Of a stretch of 15,554 bases of DNA, positions 7,363 to 14,245 are shown one piece after another (positions within the stretch are counted from its first letter, which is position 1; each line of letters begins with the position of its first letter). The translations under genes were made by a program, and so were the position numbers. Below the pieces are notes generated by a model. The model had not been told where the DNA came from. It worked only from the letters and a program-made list of their open reading frames with translations, and made no database searches. The DNA is from Chrysochromulina tobinii. Its lineage: Eukaryota; Haptophyta; Prymnesiales; Chrysochromulinaceae. Where the stretch lies: NCBI GenBank assembly GCA_001275005.1, contig JWZX01002464.1, forward strand, positions 1 through 15,554, written 5' to 3'.

Positions 7363-7928
7363 CGCGAGCGCATCTCAAGCGCATGCCGCGCAGCTGGAAC
7401 GGGCGGCACCTCCCTTTCCAGTCGCTTTAGAGCAGGGGCGTAATGGAATCACGACTGATACGTCCGACGCATCTCGGATTGAATCTCGGAGATGCGCACA
7501 GTCCACAGAGTGCTAATCGCTCACACGTTTCATACACGCAGTACCAGTAGGACAGACACGGACACCGCCCGCTTCGCGCGTCGATCCGTCCGGTTACCGG
7601 TACGTGAATGATTCCCGGATATGAAAAACGACGGGGTTCACGGTACTTCGGCAAAAGCAACATATTATACGCTCGTTTCGACAAACACTGACCGGCCGGC
7701 GGACCCAAGAGCCGGGACCGAACTGGTTCAACCGGACCGCCGGCCGCCGCAAACGGCAAAGGTCAAACATCTACCGTCGATGGCATTCATCATCGGACGC
7801 CATACTTGTCGTCGTTTGAAAGAAGGATCGGCGCGACATTGATCATCCCTGCTCGTCACGTCCTTCTCGCGCTTCGTTTGCGCCGCGAGCTTGCCGATGA
7901 GCCCTTTACAGGTATGGTTTGGCCCACT
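7363..7928. other. Convergent intergenic region between RAB28 and the glycosyltransferase-like gene
   Basis: This 566-bp stretch has no supported gene; the short frames in it lack any family pattern. Its main structure is a GC-rich inverted repeat at 7693-7746. The remainder presumably holds the 3' UTRs of both neighbours. No clear polyadenylation signal or tRNA was found. Confidence 0.4.
7693..7746. repeat. Imperfect inverted repeat, 14-nt arms
   Basis: Arms cggccggcggaccc (7693-7706) and cggaccgccggccg (7733-7746) are complementary at 12 of 14 positions and enclose 26 nt. The loop contains a smaller gaac-tg-gttc palindrome. It lies between convergent genes, so it could form a hairpin in either 3' UTR. 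It may be chance in such GC-rich sequence. Confidence 0.5.
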
Positions 7929-9104
7929 CTAGGTTCCCTCGGGCTTCACTCCGGGTACTCGATTATTCCTCTCTATGAAATGGCGGGTCGCGCAGCACCT
8001 CGCAAATTCTGCCAGGCTCTGCTGATCTAGGGCGCTGCGGTTCAAGACCGAGTCAGCGACATGAATCAAGTTGGTTTTGCACGAGCCCGCAAGTCGGAGT
8101 TGTTTCCCGCCATGTTTGAGGAAGATGAGCTCAAACGGATCCTGTGGCTGTAATGTCGGGTTGAACCGACAGAGGCGCGCGCAATCGCTCGGCAGAAACG
8201 TAGCACCCCAGCTTTGCAGCGATGCGATTCTGAAGCCAGCGTGAAGAATTGCCGTGCTCAGACCTATCTCAGACTCATCGATGGCTCGCTGTTTTTCGTC
8301 GTACGTAACGCCCCATTTGGGAAGGATGAACTGTTCGGCCGCCTGTTTTGTGGCCACAACAAAAAACGACTGCAGGTGCGGGCTGCGTTCGCATGATATC
8401 GAGGGGCCGCTGATCATGGCGCCATTTCGAAGACGACTGGTGAACGGCTCAAGCCACGAAGCCACGCCAAGACGGGACGCTGGATCTGATGCCGGTATGA
8501 CATAGGGCCCACGCACGCCGCAGTTAAGGAAGACAAAGTAGTCGGTGTCATTCCGGCCCAGAGTCTCGCGCAAAGCCTGCGCGTGAACGAAGAGGTCGGC
8601 TGGCCCCAAAGCTCGCCGCCGGATGGTAACACGGCGACCTCCAAGCGATGGCACCGGTGAGTCTCCGATCACGTTCAAGATCACATCAAGGTGATGGCCA
8701 TCATTGAGCGGTAAGCCCCAACTCAGGAAATGATCCAAGTTGCTTCGGCACTGCGCATACTTCTCTTTCTCGTCCCCTTCGAAGTTCCCAAGCGGGCTGT
8801 AGTAGGCGTAGGATATCACCGTGCGTCGCTCTAGCTGTCTCGCGGCATGCATGGAGAGTTGTTGAGGCGAATGTTGATGGGGCCAGGGCGGTCTTGCAGC
8901 ACACGTGTGTGCGGTCCAGGTATGCCTTGACTCCAGCTCACAGCGGTCATGCATTCCGAAATAAGCGAAACCGAGGTTCCTGGTTGTCTGCATCCATTTC
9001 CCGTACAGCCAGTGCAGCACGCCATATCCGCAAACAATACACATGGAAAGCAGCGCGAGCTTGCACATCGTTGGCGTGAAGGAGGTCAAATGTCGCGGTA
9101 ACAT
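7929..9104 (-). CDS. Type II membrane protein, probable Golgi glycosyltransferase (RgpF-like pattern)
   Basis: This 391-aa protein has a true ATG at 9104 and one N-terminal hydrophobic segment (about residues 14-33, preceded by Arg/His/Lys), the type II anchor typical of Golgi glycosyltransferases, followed by a lumenal domain. That domain begins with VISYAYYSP (96-104) and contains YFVFLNCGVRGPYV (189-202), WLEPFTSRL, ISGPSISCE (231-239), HLQSFFVV (243-250) and ESEIGLSTAILHAGF (277-291). The order 'lNxgvrGP ... W ... G ... HlQSyF' recalls the rhamnan-synthesis F (RgpF) type of bacterial cell-wall proteins and related eukaryotic glycosyltransferases. Donor, acceptor and product cannot be told. 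No metal-binding DXD is obvious. It diverges from WDR82 across 253 bp. Composition is a little less GC-rich than in its neighbours. Confidence 0.6.
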   Translation of the reverse strand: MLPRHLTSFTPTMCKLALLSMCIVCGYGVLHWLYGKWMQTTRNLGFAYFGMHDRCELESRHTWTAHTCAARPPWPHQHSPQQLSMHAARQLERRTVISYAYYSPLGNFEGDEKEKYAQCRSNLDHFLSWGLPLNDGHHLDVILNVIGDSPVPSLGGRRVTIRRRALGPADLFVHAQALRETLGRNDTDYFVFLNCGVRGPYVIPASDPASRLGVASWLEPFTSRLRNGAMISGPSISCERSPHLQSFFVVATKQAAEQFILPKWGVTYDEKQRAIDESEIGLSTAILHAGFRIASLQSWGATFLPSDCARLCRFNPTLQPQDPFELIFLKHGGKQLRLAGSCKTNLIHVADSVLNRSALDQQSLAEFARCCATRHFIERNNRVPGVKPEGT

Positions 9105-9357
9105 GTGGTTCGATCAGGCGGCGCGAGCGGCTGTACCCGGTAGCGAGCGGCCTGTGGAATCCTGTGGCAAATCGTGAGAACCCTTTTTTTCTCATGAGCC
9201 AGGGGGAAGTTGGGAAGTATATGTACATGTAAAAGGTCGCCTTCTGCGGGCGCAGGCTCTGGAGCCACGTGTGTGGACGACGACGTGTCTGACCGACTCG
9301 GCCTATGCGAAGCGGCGTCGCCTCGGGACCGACGCTAGCGAGGCGGAAAAGCACCAA
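9105..9357. promoter_or_regulatory. Divergent promoter between the glycosyltransferase-like gene and WDR82
   Basis: These 253 bp lie between two outward-facing ATGs. An AT-rich TATA-like patch, gtatatgtacatgtaaaag (9217-9235), contains the palindrome atgtacat. A T-run is at 9184-9190. The patch sits 120-140 nt before the WDR82 ATG and could be its core promoter. The WDR82 frame is open upstream of 9358 only to a GTG, not an ATG. Confidence 0.4.
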
Positions 9358-10326
9358 ATGCAAGCGACAGGCGCGGCGCAGCCGTCCTGGCTCGGGATCG
9401 CGCGTGTGCTCACGCCCCACACGGCGCAGGTCAGCTCGCTCGACTTTAGCAAAGACGGCGAGTGGCTGTTGAGCTCAGGCGAGGACTCGCGCCTCTGCTT
9501 GTACTCGACAACCCGTGGTGAGCTCCAGCGCGTCGCAATGTGTGCGCCGTACGGCGCGACGCTCGCGCGCTTCACGCACGACTCGCTATCGGTGGTGACC
9601 GCCTCGCCCGAGGATCACGTCATTCGCTACATGTCACTCCACGAGAACCGCTACCTGCGCAACTTCCGCGCGCACACCGACAAGCTCGTGGCGTTGGAGA
9701 TGTCGCCCAAGGAAGATATCTTCACATCGGCGTCGATGGACGGCACTGCACGCATGTGGGACCTGCGCACGACCGACTGCCAGGGCGTGATGCGCTTCCC
9801 GACCGGCGATTGCCGTCCTGCGGTGGCCTTCGATCCGCAGGGCCTCGTCTTCGCCGCGGCGACGGGCGGCAGCCGCATCGCACTGTACGACATGAGGTCG
9901 TACGACAAGGGTCCGTTCGTCACCTTTGGCGCGGCCGAGTTCCGCGGCGCCGAGGGCAATGGCGGTGCGCTCGGCTCGCCCAAGAGCTTTGGTGGCATTC
10001 GCTTCTCCAACGATGGGCAATGGATGCTCCTGTCGACCACGGAAGGGGCCGTCCATTTGATTGATGCGTACTCAGGGCTGCTCGCGCGCACGTACACGGG
10101 GCACAGCAACGAGCAGCGCATGCCGCTCGAGGCGAGCTTCACGCCTGATGGCGGCTTTGTGCTCTCCGGTAGCGAGGACGGCGCGATCTGGCGGTGGGAT
10201 CGTGAGTCCGGTGCGAGTGCGGTGCTGCGTGAGCACAGTGCGCCTGTCACCTGCATCAAGTGCAACCCGACGCGGCTCATGCTCGCGAGCGCGTGCACGA
10301 GTGTGTGCTTGTGGCTGCCGCCTTGA
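9358..10326 (+). CDS. WDR82: WDR82 / Swd2, WD40 subunit of Set1/COMPASS
   Basis: WDR82 (yeast Swd2) tethers the Set1 histone H3K4 methyltransferase to elongating RNA polymerase II and also works with the PNUTS-PP1 and cleavage/polyadenylation machinery in transcription termination, in the nucleus. From the ATG at 9358 (A at -3) the protein is 322 aa, against about 313 in humans. It shows the family signatures in order: SSLDFSKDGEWLLSSGEDS, an R-Y-x-SLHENRYLRNFRAHTD block matching human 'RYLSLHDNKYIRYFPGHS', MDGTARMWDLRTTDCQGVM, FDPQGLVFAA, YDMRSYDKGPFVTF, FSNDGQWMLLSTTEGAVHLIDAY, LEASFTPDGGFVLSGSEDG and the terminal ASACTSVCLWLP. The usual seven-blade propeller is complete. No intron was seen. 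The identity is secure; only the N-terminal 20 residues are uncertain. Confidence 0.95.
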   Translation: MQATGAAQPSWLGIARVLTPHTAQVSSLDFSKDGEWLLSSGEDSRLCLYSTTRGELQRVAMCAPYGATLARFTHDSLSVVTASPEDHVIRYMSLHENRYLRNFRAHTDKLVALEMSPKEDIFTSASMDGTARMWDLRTTDCQGVMRFPTGDCRPAVAFDPQGLVFAAATGGSRIALYDMRSYDKGPFVTFGAAEFRGAEGNGGALGSPKSFGGIRFSNDGQWMLLSTTEGAVHLIDAYSGLLARTYTGHSNEQRMPLEASFTPDGGFVLSGSEDGAIWRWDRESGASAVLREHSAPVTCIKCNPTRLMLASACTSVCLWLPP

Positions 10327-10811
10327 ACTTGAGCGTGGGAGGTGCCATGACAACACGCACAGCCCGGACCCCGGTCACCGTCCCGACCGTGACGCGCGGT
10401 TGCGGGTCGCCAGCCCGCACCGTCCACACCGCCGAGCGTGCGCGCGCGGCCGCGCAAGGCGTGGGTGCGCCGGTTTTCATCGCGCGTGCCATGAGAAATT
10501 TCGGTGGTCACTCGAGGTGCAGTCTGCACTCGGGACGCTCGTTTCATAGACCAATAGAGTCTCTTTAGAGATTCTCTTTCTCGATTAACGATTCGAATTT
10601 CGATTCGTGTGTGAAGAGATCTTGTGCTTACATGCGGTACTGTGGCCGGCTCTCGACTCTCCCCCAGCCTGTGAACGTGTGTGCGAAATAATGAACAAAC
10701 CGGTTCTGGGACGCACGCCCGCGGCGGCGCGGGTTGCGGCTGTCGCCGGGTGCGCCGCGGTGGTGTGCCACCGCGGCCGATCGGACTTTGAGAGTGCAGA
10801 GTGATTGAGAT
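10327..10811. other. Convergent intergenic region between WDR82 and DRP5B
   Basis: No gene is supported in these 485 bp. A hairpin-capable segment at 10511-10534 has a 10-bp stem with one G-T pair, one bulged G (10517) and a 3-nt loop. It is followed by an AT-rich island (10540-10625) with repeated gattcg/cgattcg words and two similar copies of tagag(at)tctctt. These probably mark the WDR82 3' end. Open frames across it are readthrough of GC-rich sequence. Confidence 0.4.
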
Positions 10812-13517
10812 TCATCCGCGCTGCATTCCGCCGCCCCCTGCAGCAGCTCCTGCAGGCTTCGCCACGGCAGACACTCGCGGCATCGCACGCATGCGCGCCG
10901 CGAGCTGCTGCAGCCGCTGCTTCCGCCTGGTGGTTTCGTCGATGCTCTCCTGCAGCCGCTGCGTGCGCTCGTCGTGCGCGATCGCCTTCGCGCCTGCGGG
11001 CGGCTCGGCAAGCTTCTCTGAGACGCCGAGCTCGCGCGCGTACTCGCGCACTTGCTTGCGCAGGTGGTTGGGCAGCTCGTCGCAAAAGGGGAGCAAGAAG
11101 CACGCATTGAGTTTGATGGCGATCGTGCGGCAAAACTCCTCGCGCCACGCGCGGATGATCTCGCGCACGAGCTCGTTGATGAGGGCAATCATCGGCTCGG
11201 TGACGCGCCTTGTCATCAGCGTCTCCGTAAAGTCGCGGAGCAGCTCGTCATATGACGCATACGCGGCCGGCGTGCCGGCCGCCGCGCGCTGCCCACGACG
11301 GCGCCAGCCACGTCGCTTCTTGTCTGACGCCTCTGCGGCGCGCTCGGCGGCGGCGCGCTGCAACCGCGCATCGAGGGCCGCATGGACCGGTCCGACGATG
11401 AGCCCATGCAAGGCCTCTCGCGTTGGCCCGTTGGCGTCCCAGCTGACGTAGCGCGTCATCGCGAGCACGTCCTCCTGGCACTTGGCCATCGTGTTCGCCA
11501 TCGTGCGCGTCACGAGCTGCTTGAACGCAGGGGCGACTACGCCCATGTACTCCGCGTGCTGCGCGTGGCTAGCCAGCCGGAGGGCGCTGCGCTCGCGCCG
11601 CCCCTCGGCGGTGGCAGTGTGCTCAGCGCTCGCCGCGCCCGCGCCTGCCGCGCCCGCGCCGCCATCGCTCTCGACGGTCGCAAAGGCTTCACGCTCCTCC
11701 TGCAACATCAACTCGTCTGCGAGCGTGCCCATCCGCCCCATGACGTAGAGCATCCGTCGGCGCACATTGTCCAGCGCAGTGGCGAAGAACCCATGCGCCT
11801 TCTCGACGACGATGACGCACACGGCACGCATGTAGTTGACGCCGTCGTGGTAGCCGTCTATGCCCATCGCGTTGACGACCTCCTCCGCGCTCACCCATTC
11901 CTCGGGCTCCTGTGCCGAGCCGAGCAAAAACTCTTGCAGGGCACGCTTGTACTGAGCGCCACCGTAGAGTCGTCGGCGCGCCGACAGACGCATTCGGTCC
12001 TCATCCTCGACTGCTACTACTCCTGGCGAGGGGGCAGCGGACGAAACGGCGGAGGTGGCGGCGCAGGGGCGGGCAGGCGGTAACGGCTCGTCGGCAGACT
12101 CGTCCTCTGGCGGCGAGCCGTGCTGCTGCTGCTGCTGCTGCCGCTGATGCTGATGCTGCCGCTGCCGCTGCCGCTGCTGCTGCTGCTGCCGCTGCTGCTG
12201 CTGCTGCCGCGAAGGCGTCTGCGTCGGCTGCGCGGCCGCGGCTGGCCCCTCACTCGGCATCGTCGTGAGACGGCAGAGCGGTCCGGAGGCCGAGGCGAGT
12301 TGCTCCTGCGCGAGGGTCTCGCCGTGCTCGGCCGCCGAGAGCGCCACCGACCCCCTGAGTAACGTGTGCACCGCCACGCAGAACCGGTGCACAAAGTCTT
12401 CCAAGGTCTCGCGCTCGACGAGGATGCTCTCCGGCGCGTGCATCTGGCGCTGCAAGGACGTGACTTGGTCATCGAGCGCGCGCGCGGCGAGGGCGGCGAG
12501 CTCGAGCCAGCGCGCATCAATGTGTCGCTGCATCTCCGCCCGGAGCGCGTCGATGCCCACCCGCGACGCATACTCATCCGAGCCGAGCCGCTCACGCAGG
12601 AGGGCGCGCATGGACGCCTCCTGTCGACTCACCGCCTCGGCAAGAGCGCTAGGGCTGGGATCTCGAGTGGGCGGAACCGAGGTGAAGATGGGCCCACCGA
12701 GGAGCTCCGGGTGCTGGGCCTGCAGCGCCGGCGGCTCGAGCAGCCGATGCAGATCCTCGGGCATCGAGAACTGCGCGAGCTTCCCATCGAGTTTGGTGGC
12801 CACGAGCACCGTGCGCTCGAGCGTAGGGTCGGCGCGTCCGACGACACGGCGAGTCGGGCTGAGCTGCCAGTCGGCGGTGTCCTCGAGGCAGAGGCACACG
12901 CGCACGGAAGGCGTGAGCTGCGCCAGCAGCACGCGCTCCGCCTCCTCCGAATAGCGCGTGAGCGCCGCGTCGGCCACCGTCCGCGTACCGCTCTGCAGCG
13001 AGAGCAGCCCGGGCGTGTCGAGGATGACGACATTGGGTGCGTTCCTCCAGCGCATGCGCACGCGGATCTCGGTATCATCCACCTCGCCGGTGCGCGCGAG
13101 CCGCCCGTTCTCGGCCTCGACATACTGGCGCACCTCCGCCGCCGGCACAAGCTCCTCGGGAGCGCCAGCCTCACTCTCTCGCGTCAGGTAGAGTTGCGGC
13201 TCGTCGCAGGTCTCGTCGTGCTGCAGATGGACGCGGAGCGGCCGTCGCGTCATCATGCTCGCACCCACGTGCGAAAGGCGCACGCCTATGAGCGCCTCGA
13301 GCAGCGCAGACTTGCCATCGTTGTGATGGCCAGCGAGCACGATCGTCGGCGGCTCCAGCGCGTGGCCGTCGAGTGGCAGCACGTCTATCAGCTGCGCCAG
13401 CTCGCTCTGCAGCTTCGTCAGGGACACGGGCGGCGCGGATGTCGCGTCCTCCGCCGCCGCGATCGTCAGCGTGGCGAAGAGCGCCACAATGGGCCAAGAC
13501 GCCATTGCCCGACACAT
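10812..13517 (-). CDS. DRP5B: DRP5B/ARC5-like plastid-division dynamin with N-terminal signal-peptide-like segment
   Basis: DRP5B/ARC5 is a dynamin-family GTPase that forms a ring on the outside of the plastid envelope and completes constriction; it also divides peroxisomes in plants. The 901-aa protein carries the ARC5-type GTPase: G1 GHHNDGKSALLEALIG (63-78; ARC5 also has DGKS where classical dynamins have SSGKS), HVG....TRRP (83-93), YVEAEN (132-137), G3 DTPG (167-170), CLEDTADW (210-217) and G4 TKLD (241-244). A low-complexity Gln/Arg/His insert (438-466) interrupts the middle. The helical C-terminal part, WREEFCRTIAIKLNACFLLPF, fits the stalk/effector region. Residues 8-22 (hydrophobic core ending AAA before ED) look like a cleavable signal peptide placed immediately before the dynamin core; ATGs at 13517 and 13505 both keep it. 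No PH domain was recognised. The divergent neighbour starts 65 bp away. Confidence 0.92.
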   Translation of the reverse strand: MCRAMASWPIVALFATLTIAAAEDATSAPPVSLTKLQSELAQLIDVLPLDGHALEPPTIVLAGHHNDGKSALLEALIGVRLSHVGASMMTRRPLRVHLQHDETCDEPQLYLTRESEAGAPEELVPAAEVRQYVEAENGRLARTGEVDDTEIRVRMRWRNAPNVVILDTPGLLSLQSGTRTVADAALTRYSEEAERVLLAQLTPSVRVCLCLEDTADWQLSPTRRVVGRADPTLERTVLVATKLDGKLAQFSMPEDLHRLLEPPALQAQHPELLGGPIFTSVPPTRDPSPSALAEAVSRQEASMRALLRERLGSDEYASRVGIDALRAEMQRHIDARWLELAALAARALDDQVTSLQRQMHAPESILVERETLEDFVHRFCVAVHTLLRGSVALSAAEHGETLAQEQLASASGPLCRLTTMPSEGPAAAAQPTQTPSRQQQQQRQQQQQRQRQRQHQHQRQQQQQQHGSPPEDESADEPLPPARPCAATSAVSSAAPSPGVVAVEDEDRMRLSARRRLYGGAQYKRALQEFLLGSAQEPEEWVSAEEVVNAMGIDGYHDGVNYMRAVCVIVVEKAHGFFATALDNVRRRMLYVMGRMGTLADELMLQEEREAFATVESDGGAGAAGAGAASAEHTATAEGRRERSALRLASHAQHAEYMGVVAPAFKQLVTRTMANTMAKCQEDVLAMTRYVSWDANGPTREALHGLIVGPVHAALDARLQRAAAERAAEASDKKRRGWRRRGQRAAAGTPAAYASYDELLRDFTETLMTRRVTEPMIALINELVREIIRAWREEFCRTIAIKLNACFLLPFCDELPNHLRKQVREYARELGVSEKLAEPPAGAKAIAHDERTQRLQESIDETTRRKQRLQQLAARMRAMPRVSAVAKPAGAAAGGGGMQRG
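12120..12206 (-). repeat. CAG-type triplet tract coding poly-Gln/Arg/His in DRP5B
   Basis: Mostly CAG codons, with interspersed CGG/CGC and CAT codons, code 29 residues of Q, R and H (438-466). The tract lies between the GTPase/middle part and an acidic Ser/Pro linker, so it is probably a disordered spacer. Such triplet tracts are length-variable and prone to assembly error. Confidence 0.9.
13450..13517 (-). other. Predicted signal peptide region of the DRP5B-like protein
   Basis: Residues 1-22 from the ATG at 13517: a short polar start with Arg3, hydrophobic core WPIVALFATLTIA, then the small-residue run AAA before Glu23-Asp24. This is the layout of a signal-peptidase site. The mature start is acidic and is not the Phe/aromatic used for stromal import in red-lineage complex plastids. 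The prediction is by eye only. Confidence 0.6.
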
Positions 13518-13582
13518 TTGATGAGACGAAAACGTGATCTCGATTGCGTCCGCAATCCCGGGGTGGCGCGAAGGGCGCCTAA
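13518..13582. promoter_or_regulatory. 65-bp divergent promoter between DRP5B and the orphan gene
   Basis: Only 65 bp separate the first ATGs of two divergent genes (125 bp if the second gene starts at 13643). A perfect palindrome, gattgcg-tc-cgcaatc, lies at 13542-13557 near the centre. There is no TATA box. The arrangement implies very short leaders, use of internal ATGs, or a promoter inside coding sequence. Confidence 0.5.
13542..13557. promoter_or_regulatory. Perfect 7-bp-arm palindrome in the shared promoter
   Basis: gattgcg and cgcaatc are exact reverse complements with a 2-nt tc spacer. A symmetric element between two divergent starts is a candidate binding site for a dimeric regulator of both genes. 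Confidence 0.45.
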
Positions 13583-14213
13583 ATGCTCGACTGCCTGTCC
13601 TTGGCAGCCGTACCCGGTGCGGGCTTGACCCTTACGCCAAAGATGACTCTCGAGCTCAGTCGGCGAGCGGCGACCCTCGCGCCACCGCCGCCACCGGCGC
13701 CTGCGCTGGTCGTCCTCGATGGCATGGCCTCCGCCTCCGCTGCCGGAGCCGAAAACCCATGCCGCACACAGCAAAAGCCCGCCGAGCAACCGGCTGCACA
13801 AGCCTCACGGGGCCCAGCTTCAGCTTCCCCTGCGCCGGACCCTTCGACTCTTTCGGCACCCAGCCAACCCGCGCTGCAGCACGTTGGCAAGCAGGTGGCT
13901 GATTCCGCCATCAAGAAAGGCGCTGGCACGTCTTCGGCCGCGCCGGCGGCCGCCGCCGCGGCTGTGCCAGCGAGCATACCGGCGCCCGCGCCGACTGCGC
14001 CCAGCAAGAGCAAAGCGCCCAGCCGGCCCGCAGTGATGATGCCCGCGTCAGGCACGGTCACCATCAACCTTGATCCACATCACCCTGCCCACGCCGTCCC
14101 TCAGGGCGACAAGGTGCTGCCACGTGCGGGGCGCCCCCGGGGAGGTGCTGCGGGGAGCGGACGCGGCGGCGGCAGCAGCGGACGCGGCGGCGGCGGCGGC
14201 AGCGGCGGCGGCG

Positions 14214-14245
<32 letters not shown>

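Noticed and set aside
7725-7735. ggttcaaccgg as a possible tRNA B box
   Set aside because: The final two bases do not fit the consensus and no cloverleaf can be folded; it is part of the inverted repeat.
8039-8049. Exact match to a tRNA B-box consensus (ggttcaagacc)
   Set aside because: The T stem does not pair, there is no A box or acceptor stem, and it lies inside the glycosyltransferase-like coding region.
9271-9357. N-terminal extension of WDR82 from a GTG at 9271
   Set aside because: Eukaryotic starts are almost always ATG; the ATG at 9358 gives a length matching the family, and the extension has no homology.
9540-10064. 174-codon frame within WDR82
   Set aside because: It is an Arg/His-rich shadow in another frame of a complete WD40 gene.
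12366-13628. A 420-codon open frame on the plus strand, opposite the DRP5B gene, and a similar one at 11382-12083
   Set aside because: They are antisense to a securely identified dynamin, rich in Arg/His/Leu without any motif, and explained by GC-rich third positions that suppress stops on the opposite strand.
13466-13801. Minus-strand frame whose start looks like a signal peptide, considered as an upstream exon of DRP5B
   Set aside because: It begins with TTG rather than ATG, is antisense to the orphan gene, and DRP5B already has an ATG and a signal-like segment of its own.
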